A stretch of 64,000 bases of DNA from Ochotona curzoniae (taxonomy: Eukaryota; Chordata; Mammalia; Lagomorpha; Ochotonidae): contig NW_024464918.1 in NCBI RefSeq assembly GCF_017591425.1, forward strand, positions 29,478,001 to 29,542,000. The letters are read 5' to 3'. This document shows, in pieces, positions 44,290-56,069 of this stretch; the stretch's first letter is position 1; each line of letters opens with the position of its first letter. A model generated the notes under the pieces. The model was not told where the DNA came from. It saw nothing but the letters and a program-made list of their open reading frames with translations, and did not search any database. A program made the position numbers and the translations under genes.

Positions 44290-45261
44290 TGAATTTTCAT
44301 ATGGACAAACCTAGTTTGCACAGCAGGATTTATTTAGGAAAGAGGAAAAAGGATTCCTGCCATGGTGGCAGGAGGGGACTCCTTGTGTCCAGAGGAAAAA
44401 ACTCCAGACCTCCTGCCATGGCAGGAGGAAGAGCTCCACCCAGCTAACGGTGGAGATGGTGTCTTTTAAAACTTCACTTCAAAGGAATTTCTCCAGTAAC
44501 AAAGGGACACTGTCATATTCATGGGCAGAGTCCGAGGAAGTCTGCTCAGGGGTGTAGGTGTTGAATCTCCCAGCCATGTGCCTGTGGCCAGGCTTCCTGC
44601 TGGGGCTCCTAGCTCCCCGGCCATCACTGCCAAGCAATGGATGGACAAATCCTGAGCTTGTGGGCGGCCAGAGCAACAACGGAGTTGAACTTCTCCTGCT
44701 GGCTGCTCATTGGTGAGCTCTGGGGTCTTGGGAGTCTGGAGTTACTGCCTGAGGATGTCCATGGATAAAGCCACAGTGCGTGTAGGTGAGGAATGAATCC
44801 GGAGGGACACTCAATGACCTGCCCACTGTACTTGCAGATAAGAGAGGGGACTGTGACCTGGTGGCTTGGAGGGAAGAGACTGGAAGATCTGTATAAGTCA
44901 GACTCATCCTGCCCCAGCCCACGTGGGAATCTGGAGTTCGGCTTATTAACATGGAGCATTGCTGACCACCACACGCCAGTCCACGTGAAAGCCAAGGCTA
45001 GGGGCCTGTCTAGCAAGGCTAGATCCCAGTGCCTGACTGAATGTTGGAACAGGGGACAGGTCACATTTGGCAGGGCCAGAACACGAGCTAGGTGTGACCA
45101 TGGAACCTGCTACCACTCTTGGGTACAGGGACCAGGAGTAATCTGGGCAGGTCCAGGCTGCAACAGCCTCATGTGCATCCTAATACAGTGTGTGGGGCAG
45201 GCTGGGCTGCAACATTCGCCAGCTCGTGCTAGGCCTGCCCCTAGCACACAGCAGGGGTCCT
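44290..45261 (-). repeat. Dispersed element with degenerate array, copy 2 (inverted)
   Basis: Read on the minus strand: array subunits ('gttgcagcccagcctg...gttgcagcctgg', about 45,261-44,950), then a flank at 44,898-44,821 that aligns with 36,800-36,867 of copy 1 ('tccagt-t-ccctcc-a-ccacc...tgcaagtacagt'). A long tail follows, ending in AATAAA (minus strand, 44,334-44,329) and a retrovirus-LTR-like end 'cttcgtgtgagacaag'. The LTR interpretation is tentative. Confidence 0.5.
44409..44428. repeat. Perfect 20-bp palindrome
   Basis: cctcctgccatggcaggagg equals its own reverse complement. A related hairpin (cctgcca-tgg-tggcagg) lies 50 bases upstream at 44356-44372. Both are inside the copy 2 element. 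Confidence 0.95.
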
Positions 45262-45564
45262 ATGTTGCCCATTCAATGGCAACCACACCGTTGTTCGCTC
45301 ACTTGTAGTGCCTAGGTTTAATGAATCCACAAGGACACAGGAAGTGGCAGTGTTGAGAATGCTGTTATTGGAGAAAGGAAGTGGAGAAAGTAAGGCTGAA
45401 AGTGGAGAGAGGGTGACACATGGCACACATGCCCGCAGAGGGGTGAGTCACTGGGCGGCAGCAGGACTCCCACGGCCTAGGTGCAGGAGCTGGAGCAGAT
45501 GGCTGGTACATGGGAAGACTTGACTTTGATCTAAATGGGTATCAGTAATTGATAAAATTTGGAC

Positions 45565-45837
45565 CAAGGGGCTGACATTGTGGGTAAAGCCACCCCCTGG
45601 GATGCTAGTATCCCATAGAGACACCAGTTGGTGTCCTAGCTGCTCCTATTCTAATCCAGCTCCCTGCAGGTGGTCAGAGAAAAGCAGTGAAGGATGGTGT
45701 GTGCTTGGGCCCCACCAGCAGGGCTCCGTCCTGGCCGTTGCAGCCATCTGGGGAGTGAGCCAGAGGAGCAAAGCTGTCTCTGTCTTGCTTAACTCTGATT
45801 TTTAAAATCAAGCAAATAAATACATCTTTTAAAAAAG
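45565..45837 (+). repeat. Old CSINE
   Basis: 'ggggctgacattgtgggtaaagccacccc', 'ggggagtgagccagaggagc', tail 'aaataaatacatctttta'. Confidence 0.75.
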
Positions 45838-45869
45838 TGGCCCAAATAGATAAATAAAATCCAGGTTAT

Positions 45870-46173
45870 CATTGCTTCTGGAGGGGCAGATCTTCAGAGA
45901 GAAGGAGAGAAACAGCCATCTGGTGGTGCATTCCTCAAGCTGGCAGCAGTGGCTGGAACTGAGCCAATCCGAAGCCAGGAGCCAGGAGCTTCTTCCAGGT
46001 CTCCCACATGGGTGAGGCTCCTGAGGCTTTGGGCAGTCTTCGACTGCTTTTCCAGGCCACAAGCAGGGAGCTGGATGGGAAGCAGGGGCAGCTGGGGCAC
46101 AAACCAGTGCCCATGTAGGATCCCAGCATACCTGAGACAAGGATTTAGCCACTGAGCCATTGTGCCAGGCCCC
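45870..46173 (-). repeat. CSINE, antisense
   Basis: 'gaggggcagatcttcagagagaaggagagaaacag' through 'gagccattgtgccaggcccc'. Tail-to-tail with the copy at 45,565. Confidence 0.85.
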
Positions 46174-46392
46174 GATCTGTAGTTTATAACTAGGAGGTGG
46201 TATACAGATGGTCTGAGTGGTACAATTCCAGGGGTTGCCTTATTTGGGCGTAACTGGATTTCGCAGGTGTCCAGTGTCAGCTGCTGTGACTGGCTGACTC
46301 AGGGCACACATTCAGGCAGCTCATAAACTGCTTGCATATCCAGCTGAGCTGCAGTCACCACACAGAGAGGTTGCATTGGACCACTTTTGTGT

Positions 46393-46711
46393 TTTAAAGA
46401 TTTATTTACTTTTATTGGAAATGCAGATATACAGGGAGGAGGAGAGTCAGAGAGGAAGATGTTCCATCCATTGATTCCTTAAGTGACCACAATGGCCAGA
46501 GCTGAGCCGAAGCCAGGAACCAGGAGCCTCTTCCAGGTCTTCCACGCGGGTGCAAGGTCCCATGGCTTTGGGCCGTCCTTGACTGCTTTCCCAGGCCACA
46601 GGCAGGGAGCTGGATGGGAAGTGGGGCTGCCAGGAATAGAACCAGCACCCATATAGGATCCTGGTGCGTTCAAGGTGAGGACTTTAGCCGCTGGGCTGTG
46701 GCAGGACCCCG
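46393..46711 (-). repeat. Young CSINE, antisense
   Basis: 'aaagatttatttacttttattggaaatgcagatatacaggg' through 'gctgtggcaggacccc'. Confidence 0.88.
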
Positions 46712-49146
46712 ACTTCCCTTTTCTGACCTCAGCCAGCTGATGAAGCTTCTGAAGAGGGCATGAGTGAGCCTGGAACACAAGCCTCACCTTGTGTCTAGTG
46801 AGGACTATGTAAGCCATGAACTTCAGTGAGTCTCATCTCCCTAAGCCGCTCGTGTCTGCTTTCCTCCAAGGCTTGAGTCCTAGGCACCTCCTAAGAACTG
46901 TGAGCACCTGCTGTTGTTTCCAGAACTTGTGGTGCAATTTCTGCCAGTTGGAGTTCCTGGGTTGTCATAGATGTTATCTGCCATCTGATAGAATTCTCTG
47001 GTTTCTTGCCCGTGTGTAATCCCATACTTAGTTCACTGCTCAAAAGAAAATGGAGGAAAACAACGGCACAGCAAGCTTGTGGTGGTGCTTCCGAGCTGGA
47101 GAGTGGCATCGCAGGTCTTTCGGTCCCTTCCCACGTGAGGACACACCAAGAACAGCGACTCTGACTTAACAGCCAGTTGATGGCAGCTGTCCAATGATCC
47201 CAGCATACTTAAGCGAAATTCCAGTGCCTTTCTCAGCTTTAGGCTCCTAACAGCATTCTTCGGCTACTTTCTTACTTTTTCTCAAGGTCTTTCTAGAAGC
47301 GCACGGCCAGCCAGTGCTCGGTGCACGGGGGTCTTAGTGGTGGTCACAACCTGGGGTGGGTGGAGCCGGTGTCTGCTCAGACCTGTTCTTCACGCTCTGC
47401 TCAGAGGAAGTTGGACTTCGGACTCTAACTCAGCAGAGTTTGCGACTTGCTATGACATGGGATCACAGATGTCAGGGTCCTTCCTGTGAATGGGAAGCAT
47501 TCTGGGCTTGTGTGTGTTCTGGGACTGTGGCACGTGACCGGTGCTCGTCATGTTTGAGCAGTACCTGTGGGTCCAACGCGGGGTCTCTGGGAGCTGTGCC
47601 TTGGGGCTGGCTGGGAGCAGCAGCCACTTTGTGCAGCAGTGAGCGAGGCTGCATGGAAGGCTCCTGACTCACACGGCACCCGGTGATGAGGAAGCTGTTC
47701 AATGCGCCTGGTGTGTAGGATGTGCCCAGTGGGGTCCAGTGGCATCTTGGGCGGCACCACTGCCGTGACTGGGACGGACGTGTCCGGGGGCTTCAGGAAC
47801 TGTCTGGATTGGCAAGTACTGGAAGCAGAAAAGGAAGGAGTCCAGTGAGCAGGTTCCAGTCCCTCAGCTGCTCCCCTCTTCTCTCCCTGCACTCCCGAGC
47901 TGGGTTCCCTGCCCCGTGCCAGTGGCTGGAGGGTCAGGTTTTCCTGCCACCTTGGGGTCCCTTCCCCTGCTGATTAACTTCCGTGTACCTTCCCCAGAGA
48001 ATTTCCTTAGTTCGTTCCCTCTTCCCAGGTCATTGAGCCTGGAAACCTGCGGAAAGTGATTCCCTGCTGTCCTGGAAAGTGGCTAGTGCACACGGCTGCG
48101 CGTCCTCCCGTTACAGAGCACACCTGAGACTCCACTCCATGCCGGCTTTACCAGGAAAGCGAGGGAGGGCAGGCAGGGGCACCTTGGGGTCCATGAGCTG
48201 CTCCGTTGCAGGTTGTGAAGGGCTCTCTGGGCGGTGGGACAGCGTTGTCCTGGAGAGCAGGGCCCGGACACCGGGGTATGGAGTCTGCGCCACTTCCTTT
48301 CTCATCGGCGGAATGGGAAGGCCAGCAGGCAGTGGTTTAGCTGTGGCTATGTGGGGATCTAGAGCGCAGCAGCTGTTGTATGCATGGGGAAGATGAGGGC
48401 CATGGGGATGGAGGCTGGGGGAACATGGTCCCTTGCAGGTTCTTTAGCTGTCACGGTGGCGCTGGGCAGGCAGGGTCAGGTGCAGGCTGTTCCTGAAATC
48501 CCACCCAAGATGGTTAGTCGGCCAGGGTCACAGAATGGAAAAATGGACACAGTAGAACCCAGGGGACTTAGGACGCACTGGACGCTGGCAGAAGCGTGTG
48601 GAGGTGCGCTTCCTGGAGGCTGCGCCTCAGCCGTTCCCTAAATTAAATATTAACAGAAAATATTTAGACTGCTTTATTGGAATCAGGGTTAATCATTGCA
48701 GAGTTAAAAAATATTTGAGGGGGATGAGTATTTTATGAAACCTTGGAGTCAGTGTAAACAAAATCTGCCCCCTCTGGTCTGGGGTTTTCCTTGGAAAACT
48801 ACAAGTTACACCGGGTGTGGTGTTTGTTGCATGAAGGATGTGGGGTGGCACTCGATGTGGGTCCGGTGGGCGCGGCCCCTGGGCGGGCGGTGAGCGTTGC
48901 AGGTGAGTGGGGGCGTCGCTGCCAAGGGTGCCCTGCCCTGCTAACATTCCAGGCTGGGGAAACTTTTTCATGAAAGATGTCTGACTGAAGAGGCTGTTAG
49001 AGAGGAGCTGGGGGTGGAGGGCAGGGGCACTAGAGGAGGGGGCAGAGCTGCTGCCCACCAACCCCTGTTGGTGAGTGCCCTTGTTTTCACGTGGACTTTT
49101 ACAGCACCCTGCTGGCTGGAGCCATTCTCAAAGGAGGATGCAGGGC
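46712..49146. other. Unassigned intronic DNA
   Basis: 2.4 kb of GC-rich unique-looking sequence. A small AT-rich patch at 48,640-48,720 stands out. No exon or repeat was identified. Confidence 0.5.
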
Positions 49147-49174
49147 CCTGCCTGCCTGCCTGCCTGCCTGCCTG
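49147..49174 (+). repeat. (CCTG)7 tetranucleotide repeat
   Basis: Seven exact CCTG units. Confidence 0.95.
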
Positions 49175-49209
49175 GTACAGCTCCAATCCAGAGCTCGAGG
49201 ATGGCTGAT

Positions 49210-49720
49210 TTTTGCCTTATAAAAGCAGGGAAAATGGGCCTGATAAAAATGTTTAGTCTGCAAAGCCTGGTTTTATTTATCATCTTGGGGAAGAACAATG
49301 TTTTGTTGTGTTGCGGTCAAAATAGAAGCCGACCTTGCTCGTTCACCAAAGCTCAGATCTGCAAGATACAGGGGGCAGAATAATAGAGTACAATGGAGAG
49401 AGTGGAGGGTGATTATTTGTGGCTTGTCACTTGCAGCCCTCTGAGACCCCAAGCGATCCAAATCTGGGAACCCCGCGCAGCTCTGCAAACCGGCCGCCGC
49501 CTGCATCAGGGCAATCTCCCTGGGCCGCAGACAGCGCCGAAATTGCATCAGTTTGTCATGCACCGAGCATGCCAGCCTCACACAGTATCATTTGGTTGCA
49601 AATGGGCCTGGCCCGGACGCCCTGAAACACATTCTGTGGTATCTGACTCTTGGCCTGCGATTTGTCATGTCCCCGCTGCTCTCTGCGTGCGGTTGCTTTA
49701 ATAGATTCTGACGGTTTCCT
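49210..49720. promoter_or_regulatory. Candidate conserved non-coding block
   Basis: Repeat-free. It mixes AT-rich motifs ('cctgataaaaatg', 'gattatttgtgg') with CpG-containing unique sequence ('caaaccggccgccgcctgcatc', 'ttgtcatgcaccgagcatgcc'). Retained CpGs outside a promoter or young SINE suggest selection. No coding frame with family resemblance was found. Confidence 0.35.
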
Positions 49721-51480
49721 AGCAGGAACGCAGGAGGTGTCTGCCAGGAGCACAGGGCACGGGCAAGGCTGCTGGTCAAACGGCCACGGAGCGTGCGGGA
49801 AGACTGCCGTGCTTTCCTTCCAGTATTCCTGCTAGATCATAAAGCTGTAGTTTTCTGTACTTTTTTTTCTTAATCAATGTATTACACTCTCTAATTTGGA
49901 TTAAATGTATTTTAATTTTGAAAGGAATTGCAAGTATAGAAATGCAGTCCTGACGTCAGAGTCAGCGTGGAGAAGCCACTGCTGTGAGCTTGGAGCCAGG
50001 AGGGGCTGCTGAGTCCCTCGGGGGACTCACGGACTGGCCCCAGTAGCAGTGGCCGTCCTGCACACTCAGACCCTGCTCCCAGCTGCAGCCTGTATCCCCG
50101 GAGAGGGCTGTGTAGGTCGGAGTGGGAAACACTGAGGACCGTGCGCTGGGAGCACAGGCTGTGGAAATGGTCCATTTGGATTGAACTTGACATTCACGCT
50201 CCACAGGGTGGGGAGCATGTCGGGTGACTGTTTAATTGTGTAAGGCTGTGTGTGCATAGGTAGAGTCAGATGTGTACCCATTTCTCTGCACCTCTGTACC
50301 TCTCTCTGTGGATCTGGTGCCTGTCCTAGAGAAAGCCTAGGGTCAGCGAGAGATTTGCATACTGGAAACTCCCTGCGCTTTACCTTACTAACTGTGGAAT
50401 TGATCTAGTTGTGAGCTAAGTCAATTTCCGATGATCTTCAGGAGGCTGGGATGATGAGTCCTGGGCTGACTATGGACGGGCCGTGTCCTGTGAACCTGGG
50501 CTGTCAGCAGCATCCTGCCATGGTCCAAAGCCCTGGGCCCTGCTGGCGCTCCGGGGAGCTGTGCAGCATGCACCTGCTGCTGAACCACACACTTGCCGAG
50601 GGTGGGCGTGTCTGTGCAAGGGGGTCCCCATTCTGGTTGAAGATGTGTGGAGAGCTGGAAGTTCAGGCACAGCTTCTCAGAAAAATGCATCCATCCTGAG
50701 AGAGTACCCAGCCTTTGTGGCAGCGCTGCTGTCCTTGTAGTCCCAGCCCAGCCTCTGTGTTGGCTCTGAAATCCTGGCTTCCTTGCCAGGGACAGGTCTG
50801 AAACAAAAGGGGTCAACAGGCCAATGAGCACCATGCTGGCCACCTGCCCGCCTTTCCTCCTTCCGCTCCCCCGGGATGTTCTGACACCTGTCGCTTGGAG
50901 CCTGGCCCTCAGTGGCCGGAAAGCCCCATCCGCAGCCCCCAGCCCCTCCCGTTCTGGCCTTCTGCCTCTGGATTTAGAATCCCCCTTACCCCTGTCCATG
51001 TGGCTCTGAGAACCGTGGCCCCATCCTGCGCTACTTCCCCACAGTCCTGGCTTAGAACCTCTGACAGTTTCTGGGACACTGTGAGCCCTTTCCTACTCGG
51101 TGACACGGCCAGAACTTTCTCTTCTGATGGCTGTGTGGTGTCGTTTCTAGGACTAAGGGCAGGAGGAGGGAAGTACAGTTCTGCCCAAACTGCTTGCTTC
51201 TCCCTGAGCCTCCCGCCATCCCCGCCTCTCCCCACTCCCAGGGCCTGACAGGGCTAGGAAGTTGAGGACTCAGCAGGTTTAGAAAAGAGCAGAGGTTTAG
51301 AGGAGCTTGAGTTTGGGGGGAATTTGACCGAAGATGCTGAAACACTTGAAGACTGGAATGTTGTGCGGGCTGGACACGGCAAGGAGGGTCAGGCGGGGTG
51401 GCGACATCTGAGCAGCGTGCTGCTGGCGGGGACGCTGGAGCTTTGTAGTGAGAGCTTAGACTTGATTTAAAGTCAGGGCA
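49721..51480. other. Unassigned intronic DNA
   Basis: No repeat or exon recognised. The minus-strand open frame at 50,421-50,999 matches no family I know and has no start or splice context. Confidence 0.5.
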
Positions 51481-51790
51481 GGGGCTGGCATGATAACTCA
51501 GCTGACCAGGCGCTGGCATCCCGTGTGGGCGCTGGTTTGTGTCCTAGCTGCTTCACTTCCCATCCAGCTCCCTGCAGTGCCCTTGCGAAAGCAGAGGGGG
51601 ATGACCTTGGAACTCTGCACCCTTACAGGAGACCCAGAAGAGGCTCCTGACTCCTGGCTTTGAATTAGCTCTGCCCTGGCCATTGCAGCCATTTGGGGAG
51701 TAAACCAGCAGATGGAAGATCTTTCACTCTCTCTTCTTTCTGTAAATCTACCTTTGCAATAAAAACAAACAAACAAACAAAAAAAACATT
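51481..51790 (+). repeat. CSINE with (AAAC)n tail
   Basis: 'ggggctggcatgataactcagctgaccaggcg' head, 'ggagtaaaccagcagatggaagatct', tail with five AAAC units. Confidence 0.85.
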
Positions 51791-52199
51791 TTTTTAAAGA
51801 AAAATAATGAAGAACTAAGATACTTAGTTGCGTTTTGATGGTAGGAAAGCTTAGTAATGACTTTGTAGATAACTGCTAATACTTTGTAAAAGAAAGTGTG
51901 AAATTGTTTTACTTTGATTTTTAATACGTTTCTGTCACCTTAATTTGTGATTTCATTTTTAGTCTTTCTCTTCTTTCTTACCTTTTGCCAAGTGATGGTT
52001 TTCTTTCCCCTCTCTTTCTGCTCACCGGCCCCCCTGGAAGCTGCTCCATCTCAGATGCCTTAGTATTACAATGTCAACCTTTATCCTTTGGTTATTTCTA
52101 ATTGCATTTAAAAATATGCTTGTAGACCCTCACTGCTGTAGTCCCACGTCCTGTTTTCCTGAATTGACTAGAGGGTCTAGAGCAATTTGTTCGTTTACT

Positions 52200-52514
52200 C
52201 ATTTGGTTATTTTTATTGGAAAGGCAAAATACAGAGAGAAGGAGAGACAGAAAGATCTTGCATCCACTGGTTCACTCCCCAAGTGGCTGCCATGGCCTGA
52301 GCTGAGCTGATCAGAAGTGAGGAGCCAGGAGCCTCTTCCAGGCCTCCCACGCAGGTGCAGGGTCCCATGGCCTTGGGCCATCCTCTTCTGCTTTCCCAGG
52401 CCACAAGCAGGGAGCTGGATGGGAAGTGGAGCAGCTGGGGAATTAAACAGTGCTTACATGGGATGCTGGCTGCACAAACAGGGGCTCAACCCACTGTGTC
52501 ATGGAGCTGCTCCC
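52200..52514 (-). repeat. CSINE, antisense
   Basis: 'ttggttatttttattggaaaggcaaaatacagag' through 'gtgtcatggagctgctccc'. Confidence 0.87.
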
Positions 52515-52550
52515 TGGACTCACATTACTTTTTAAAAATGAATGCCGCTG

Positions 52551-52879
52551 GGCCCGGCGTGGTGGCGCAAGTGGTTAAAGGTCCTCGCCTTGCACGCCCG
52601 GGATCCCATGTGGGTGCCGGTTCTAATCCCGGCAGCCCCGCTTCCCTTCCAGCTCCCTGCCTGTGGCCCGGGAAAGCAGTCGAGGACGGCCCAAAGCTTT
52701 GGGAGCCTGCACCCGCGTGGGAGACCCGGAGGAGGCTCCTGGCTTCGGATCGGCATAGTATCGGCCCGTTGCGCTCACTTGGGGAGTGAATCATCGGACG
52801 GAGGATCTTCCTCTCTGTCTCTCCTCTCTGTATATCTGCCTTTCCAATGAAAAAATAATAAAAATAAATCTTTAAAAAA
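52551..52879 (+). repeat. Very young full-length CSINE with 17-bp target-site duplication
   Basis: Head 'ggcccggcgtggtggcgcaag', canonical B box, CpGs intact, poly(A) tail. The duplication aaaaatgaatgccgctg is exact at 52534-52550 and 52880-52896. Confidence 0.97.
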
Positions 52880-52934
52880 AAAAATGAATGCCGCTGATCT
52901 CTTCTCTGCTTTCTCCCTCTCTCCCTCTTTCTCT

Positions 52935-53160
52935 TCCGGTTTGGTGAGACGAGAGACAGACACAGAGAGGGCTCCTGTCTGTTGGTCCACTCCACTGATG
53001 TCCGTGGCAGGCAGAGAGGGCCAGAGCCTGGACCTGCAGGCTCTGTCGGGGTCTCCAGGGAAAGTAGCAGGGGCCCAGTTCTGGGAAGAAGCGGGAGGCT
53101 GGAGTTGAGAACTGGCCGTGGAACCCAGGCCCTGACAGTGCCCAGCCTGGCGTCTTCTGT
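52935..53160 (-). repeat. Degenerate CSINE, antisense
   Basis: 'gagacagacacagagagggctcctgtctgttggtccactcc' and 'ctgtcggggtctccagg'. The head half has faded. Confidence 0.5.
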
Positions 53161-53954
53161 GCTGGACTCCTGGGCTCACGGGCAAGCTGCTGTGTGATGT
53201 AGGTAAAGCAAGGAGCTGTGGGTGATGAACATGGAGAAGATGACAAAATGAACAAAGGAAGAAATGAGCCATGCTTTCAAGCGATCCATCTTAATTTTGT
53301 TCCCTGGGTTCATAGTTCACCTCCACTGAATTGTTCTGTCATCTTGATCACCGTTTGGCAACCTGATGAGTATACATGTGCCATTTATCTTGCAGAAATG
53401 TGGTTTCCTGTGATAGCTTCCAAGACTTCTGTCTGTCGTTTCCTGCGTTTCTGCTATGGGATGTGTGGGAGGGGATTTGCTCCCATTCATCTTTCCTGTC
53501 CCTCTGCATGTGAAGACCCCTGTCTGTGTTAGACCCTGGGCAACGCAAGCTCTCGAGTTGGCTTTTAGATGTTGACACAGGTCTCTCTGCCATTCCTCAT
53601 ACCATCACACACTTCCCTGCTCTGTCTCGACCTTGTGTCTCTTGCACAATGGTTGGGCAAATTTCCTAAGATGGTGCTTCCACTTCAGCCTCGTGTCTTG
53701 TCTTCAACTTTGTCTGCTCTCTGGTGTCATGGCACTGCTCTGCGTGCCTGTGTCCTCCTGTAGGGTTTGTGCTCAGCTCCTGCTCTGCGTGCCTCGGTGT
53801 GTGACTCATCTGACTTGCTGTGGCTTTGCTGCTTTTCCGTTGGTTCATCTTTCTAATGACTATACCCACTGCTGGTGAGTGAAGTGTCCTTACCCCTGTT
53901 CTGCTCGGTCTCTGAGCTGGCATGGGACCACTGTATCTATTGTTTCCCATGGAT

Positions 53955-54180
53955 GCACCTGGCCAGGGCTGGGCCAGGCTGAAGCCAAGAGGACCTCATT
54001 AAGGTCTCCCACATGCATGGCAGGAGCCCAAGCGCTTGGGCTGTCCTCCGCTGCTTTCCCACGTGCGTTAGCAGGGAGCTGCATCAGAAGTGGAGCAGCT
54101 GGGACTGAACTAGTACTCATATAGGATGTCGGCATTACAGGTGGTGGTGTAGTAACCCACTGTGCCACAACACCAGCCCC
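53955..54180 (-). repeat. Old CSINE head half, antisense
   Basis: 'aaggtctcccacatgcatggcagg', 'ttagcagggagctgcatcagaagtggagc', head end 'ctgtgccacaacaccagcccc'. Confidence 0.75.
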
Positions 54181-54835
54181 AATTTATTAAAAGCTGTTCC
54201 CAGCACACAGCTGCCCTGGACTTTAGGGCAGCACCCAGCAAAGCTGCTGTGGTGTTCGGAGGCTGTGAGCTGACCTGAAGCGAAGTCAGTTGTGCCGTGC
54301 TGGGGACCTAACACCAAGAAGCTGCCGTGCAGGCTTTGCTCCCCGTGTCACATCTGTGCCTCGTGCGGTGCCATAGCAGGAGACACCAGCAGCACACGTG
54401 TCTCAGGGGTTTTTAGAACATGTCTCGTGGCCTCAGCAGTGTGCCAGTAGGTGTCACTGTGTGCATGAAGTGGAGATGGAAGCTGTCACTTAAGTTACGT
54501 CCAAATTCCAGTGTCAGTACAGCTTTTGCAAACCATACTCCTTTCTTGCCCGACCCTGTCGCCTTCGTCCACTGCGTGAGCTCATTTGCTTGGGTGCTTT
54601 CCCATGGCTCAGGAAACAGTGGGCCATCTCCCTGCAGTGTAGAACTTGTCTGCTGGGAAGCTTCTGGCAGACATGGAGAGGGTGTGTTCCTTCTGTGCAT
54701 GTCCTGGTGATCTGGCAAGCATCTTCTTAAAGCACAGTGAGCGCACACGTCTGAGCACGTGCATGTTTGCCACGTAGGATTTGTTAACAGGTGCTTTTAG
54801 GTGCTCTGCTGGTGAGTCAGGCTACTGTCCAGATA

Positions 54836-55067
54836 TTTTTAAAAAAGATTAATTTTTATTTGAAAGGCAGAGTTCCAGAGAGAGAAGAATCTTGAATCCA
54901 CTGGTTCACTCCCAGATGGACCCGAAGCCAAGAGCCAGGGAGTCCTTCTAGGCAGTTCCATCCTCCACTGCTCTCCGCAGGCACGTTAGCAGGGAGCAGG
55001 ATCAGAAGTGGAGCAGCTGGGACACGTAGGGTGCTGGTGCCACCAGCTTGCCATGGCGCTGGCCCCT
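54836..55067 (-). repeat. Old CSINE, antisense, internally deleted
   Basis: 'aaagattaatttttatttgaaaggcagag', 'cactggttcactcccagatgg', head end 'catggcgctggcccc'. The middle 'gtgcaggg' section is missing. Confidence 0.75.
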
Positions 55068-55189
55068 GCTCTTCAGGTTTTCTGTTCCAGGGACACCACG
55101 CCAAGTGCCCCCTGCTGTGCTCTGAGTCATCACCTGAACCAGCCCTGTTTCCTCCAGCAGGGGAACTTACTTGTTGAAATACCTGTGTC

Positions 55190-55208
55190 TTTTTTTTTTT
55201 TTTTTTTA
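55190..55208 (+). repeat. Poly(T) tract
   Basis: T run of about 19, not linked to a recognised element. Confidence 0.8.
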
Positions 55209-56069
55209 AATCAAAGGCCATTTTGGGTACTTATAACATTATTCACAGATCATGCAGAATTACCCACTGGAAAAATTAGCCTGCTCTAGACCTACAGAAT
55301 TTCAAGTCATGCCTGTGGTTGGCTTGGCAGGGCCAGACCCAGATGGTCTTGCAGAACTTCCTGACACAGCCTGCTGGCAGGACACTGTCCAGGCCTGCTC
55401 TATGGGCTGCCTGTCATGTTTGCCCCTTCACGAAAGCGCAGGTGTTTGAAGCTGGAAGGCAGGAGTGAGGGTCTCATTTGCAAGGCTTTGCTGTCAGGAC
55501 CAACAGCAGGGCTGGGCGCTCTGTTCCGTTCGGTCGTGCGGGGGATGGCGCAGCCACGCTGAGCTGGCTGAGTTCTGGTTTGCTGTCCATGTCCAACCAG
55601 CTTGACTCATGGGCAAGACAAAGTTCCAGGAACTTGATCCCCAAGTTCCCTGAGGTGTAGTTTGTAAATAAAAGATAATCTGCAGTGTGATGATTTGGTA
55701 CTAGCTTGTGAACCCCACCATCATGTGGTGTAGTCACCAGTGTGAGTGTGTGTGTGTGCACGCGTGCGTCTGTGGGGAGGCATAGGGAGCAGGCAGTACA
55801 CAGCCTGCACATCCATGTGTCAGCCCTGTGACTGGCGAAATGCGCATTGGCAGTGTGGGCCACATTGCTGGGAAAGACAAAATCCCATGAAGAACTCCAA
55901 TGCCAGGCTTGTATTCCTTTGTCAGTGGAAGCGAGGTTCCCTTTTTGAGGGGAAGGAAAAAATTGTTCATGTATTTCAGGAAAGACAAAAGATTGCTTGT
56001 CTTCGTGATGAACAGTGATTGCGTCCTGCTGGCTGTGGGCTCTCTGAAAACGCAGGGTTTCCTGGTGCC

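Noticed and set aside
49147..49174. CCTG run resembling the expansion-prone intron repeat of CNBP
   Set aside because: Only seven units, in an unrelated intron. No reason to expect instability.
52618..52630. tRNA-type B boxes (ggttctaatcc) in many places, possible tRNA genes
   Set aside because: All lie in SINE heads followed by the SINE body. No complete cloverleaf with acceptor stem was seen.
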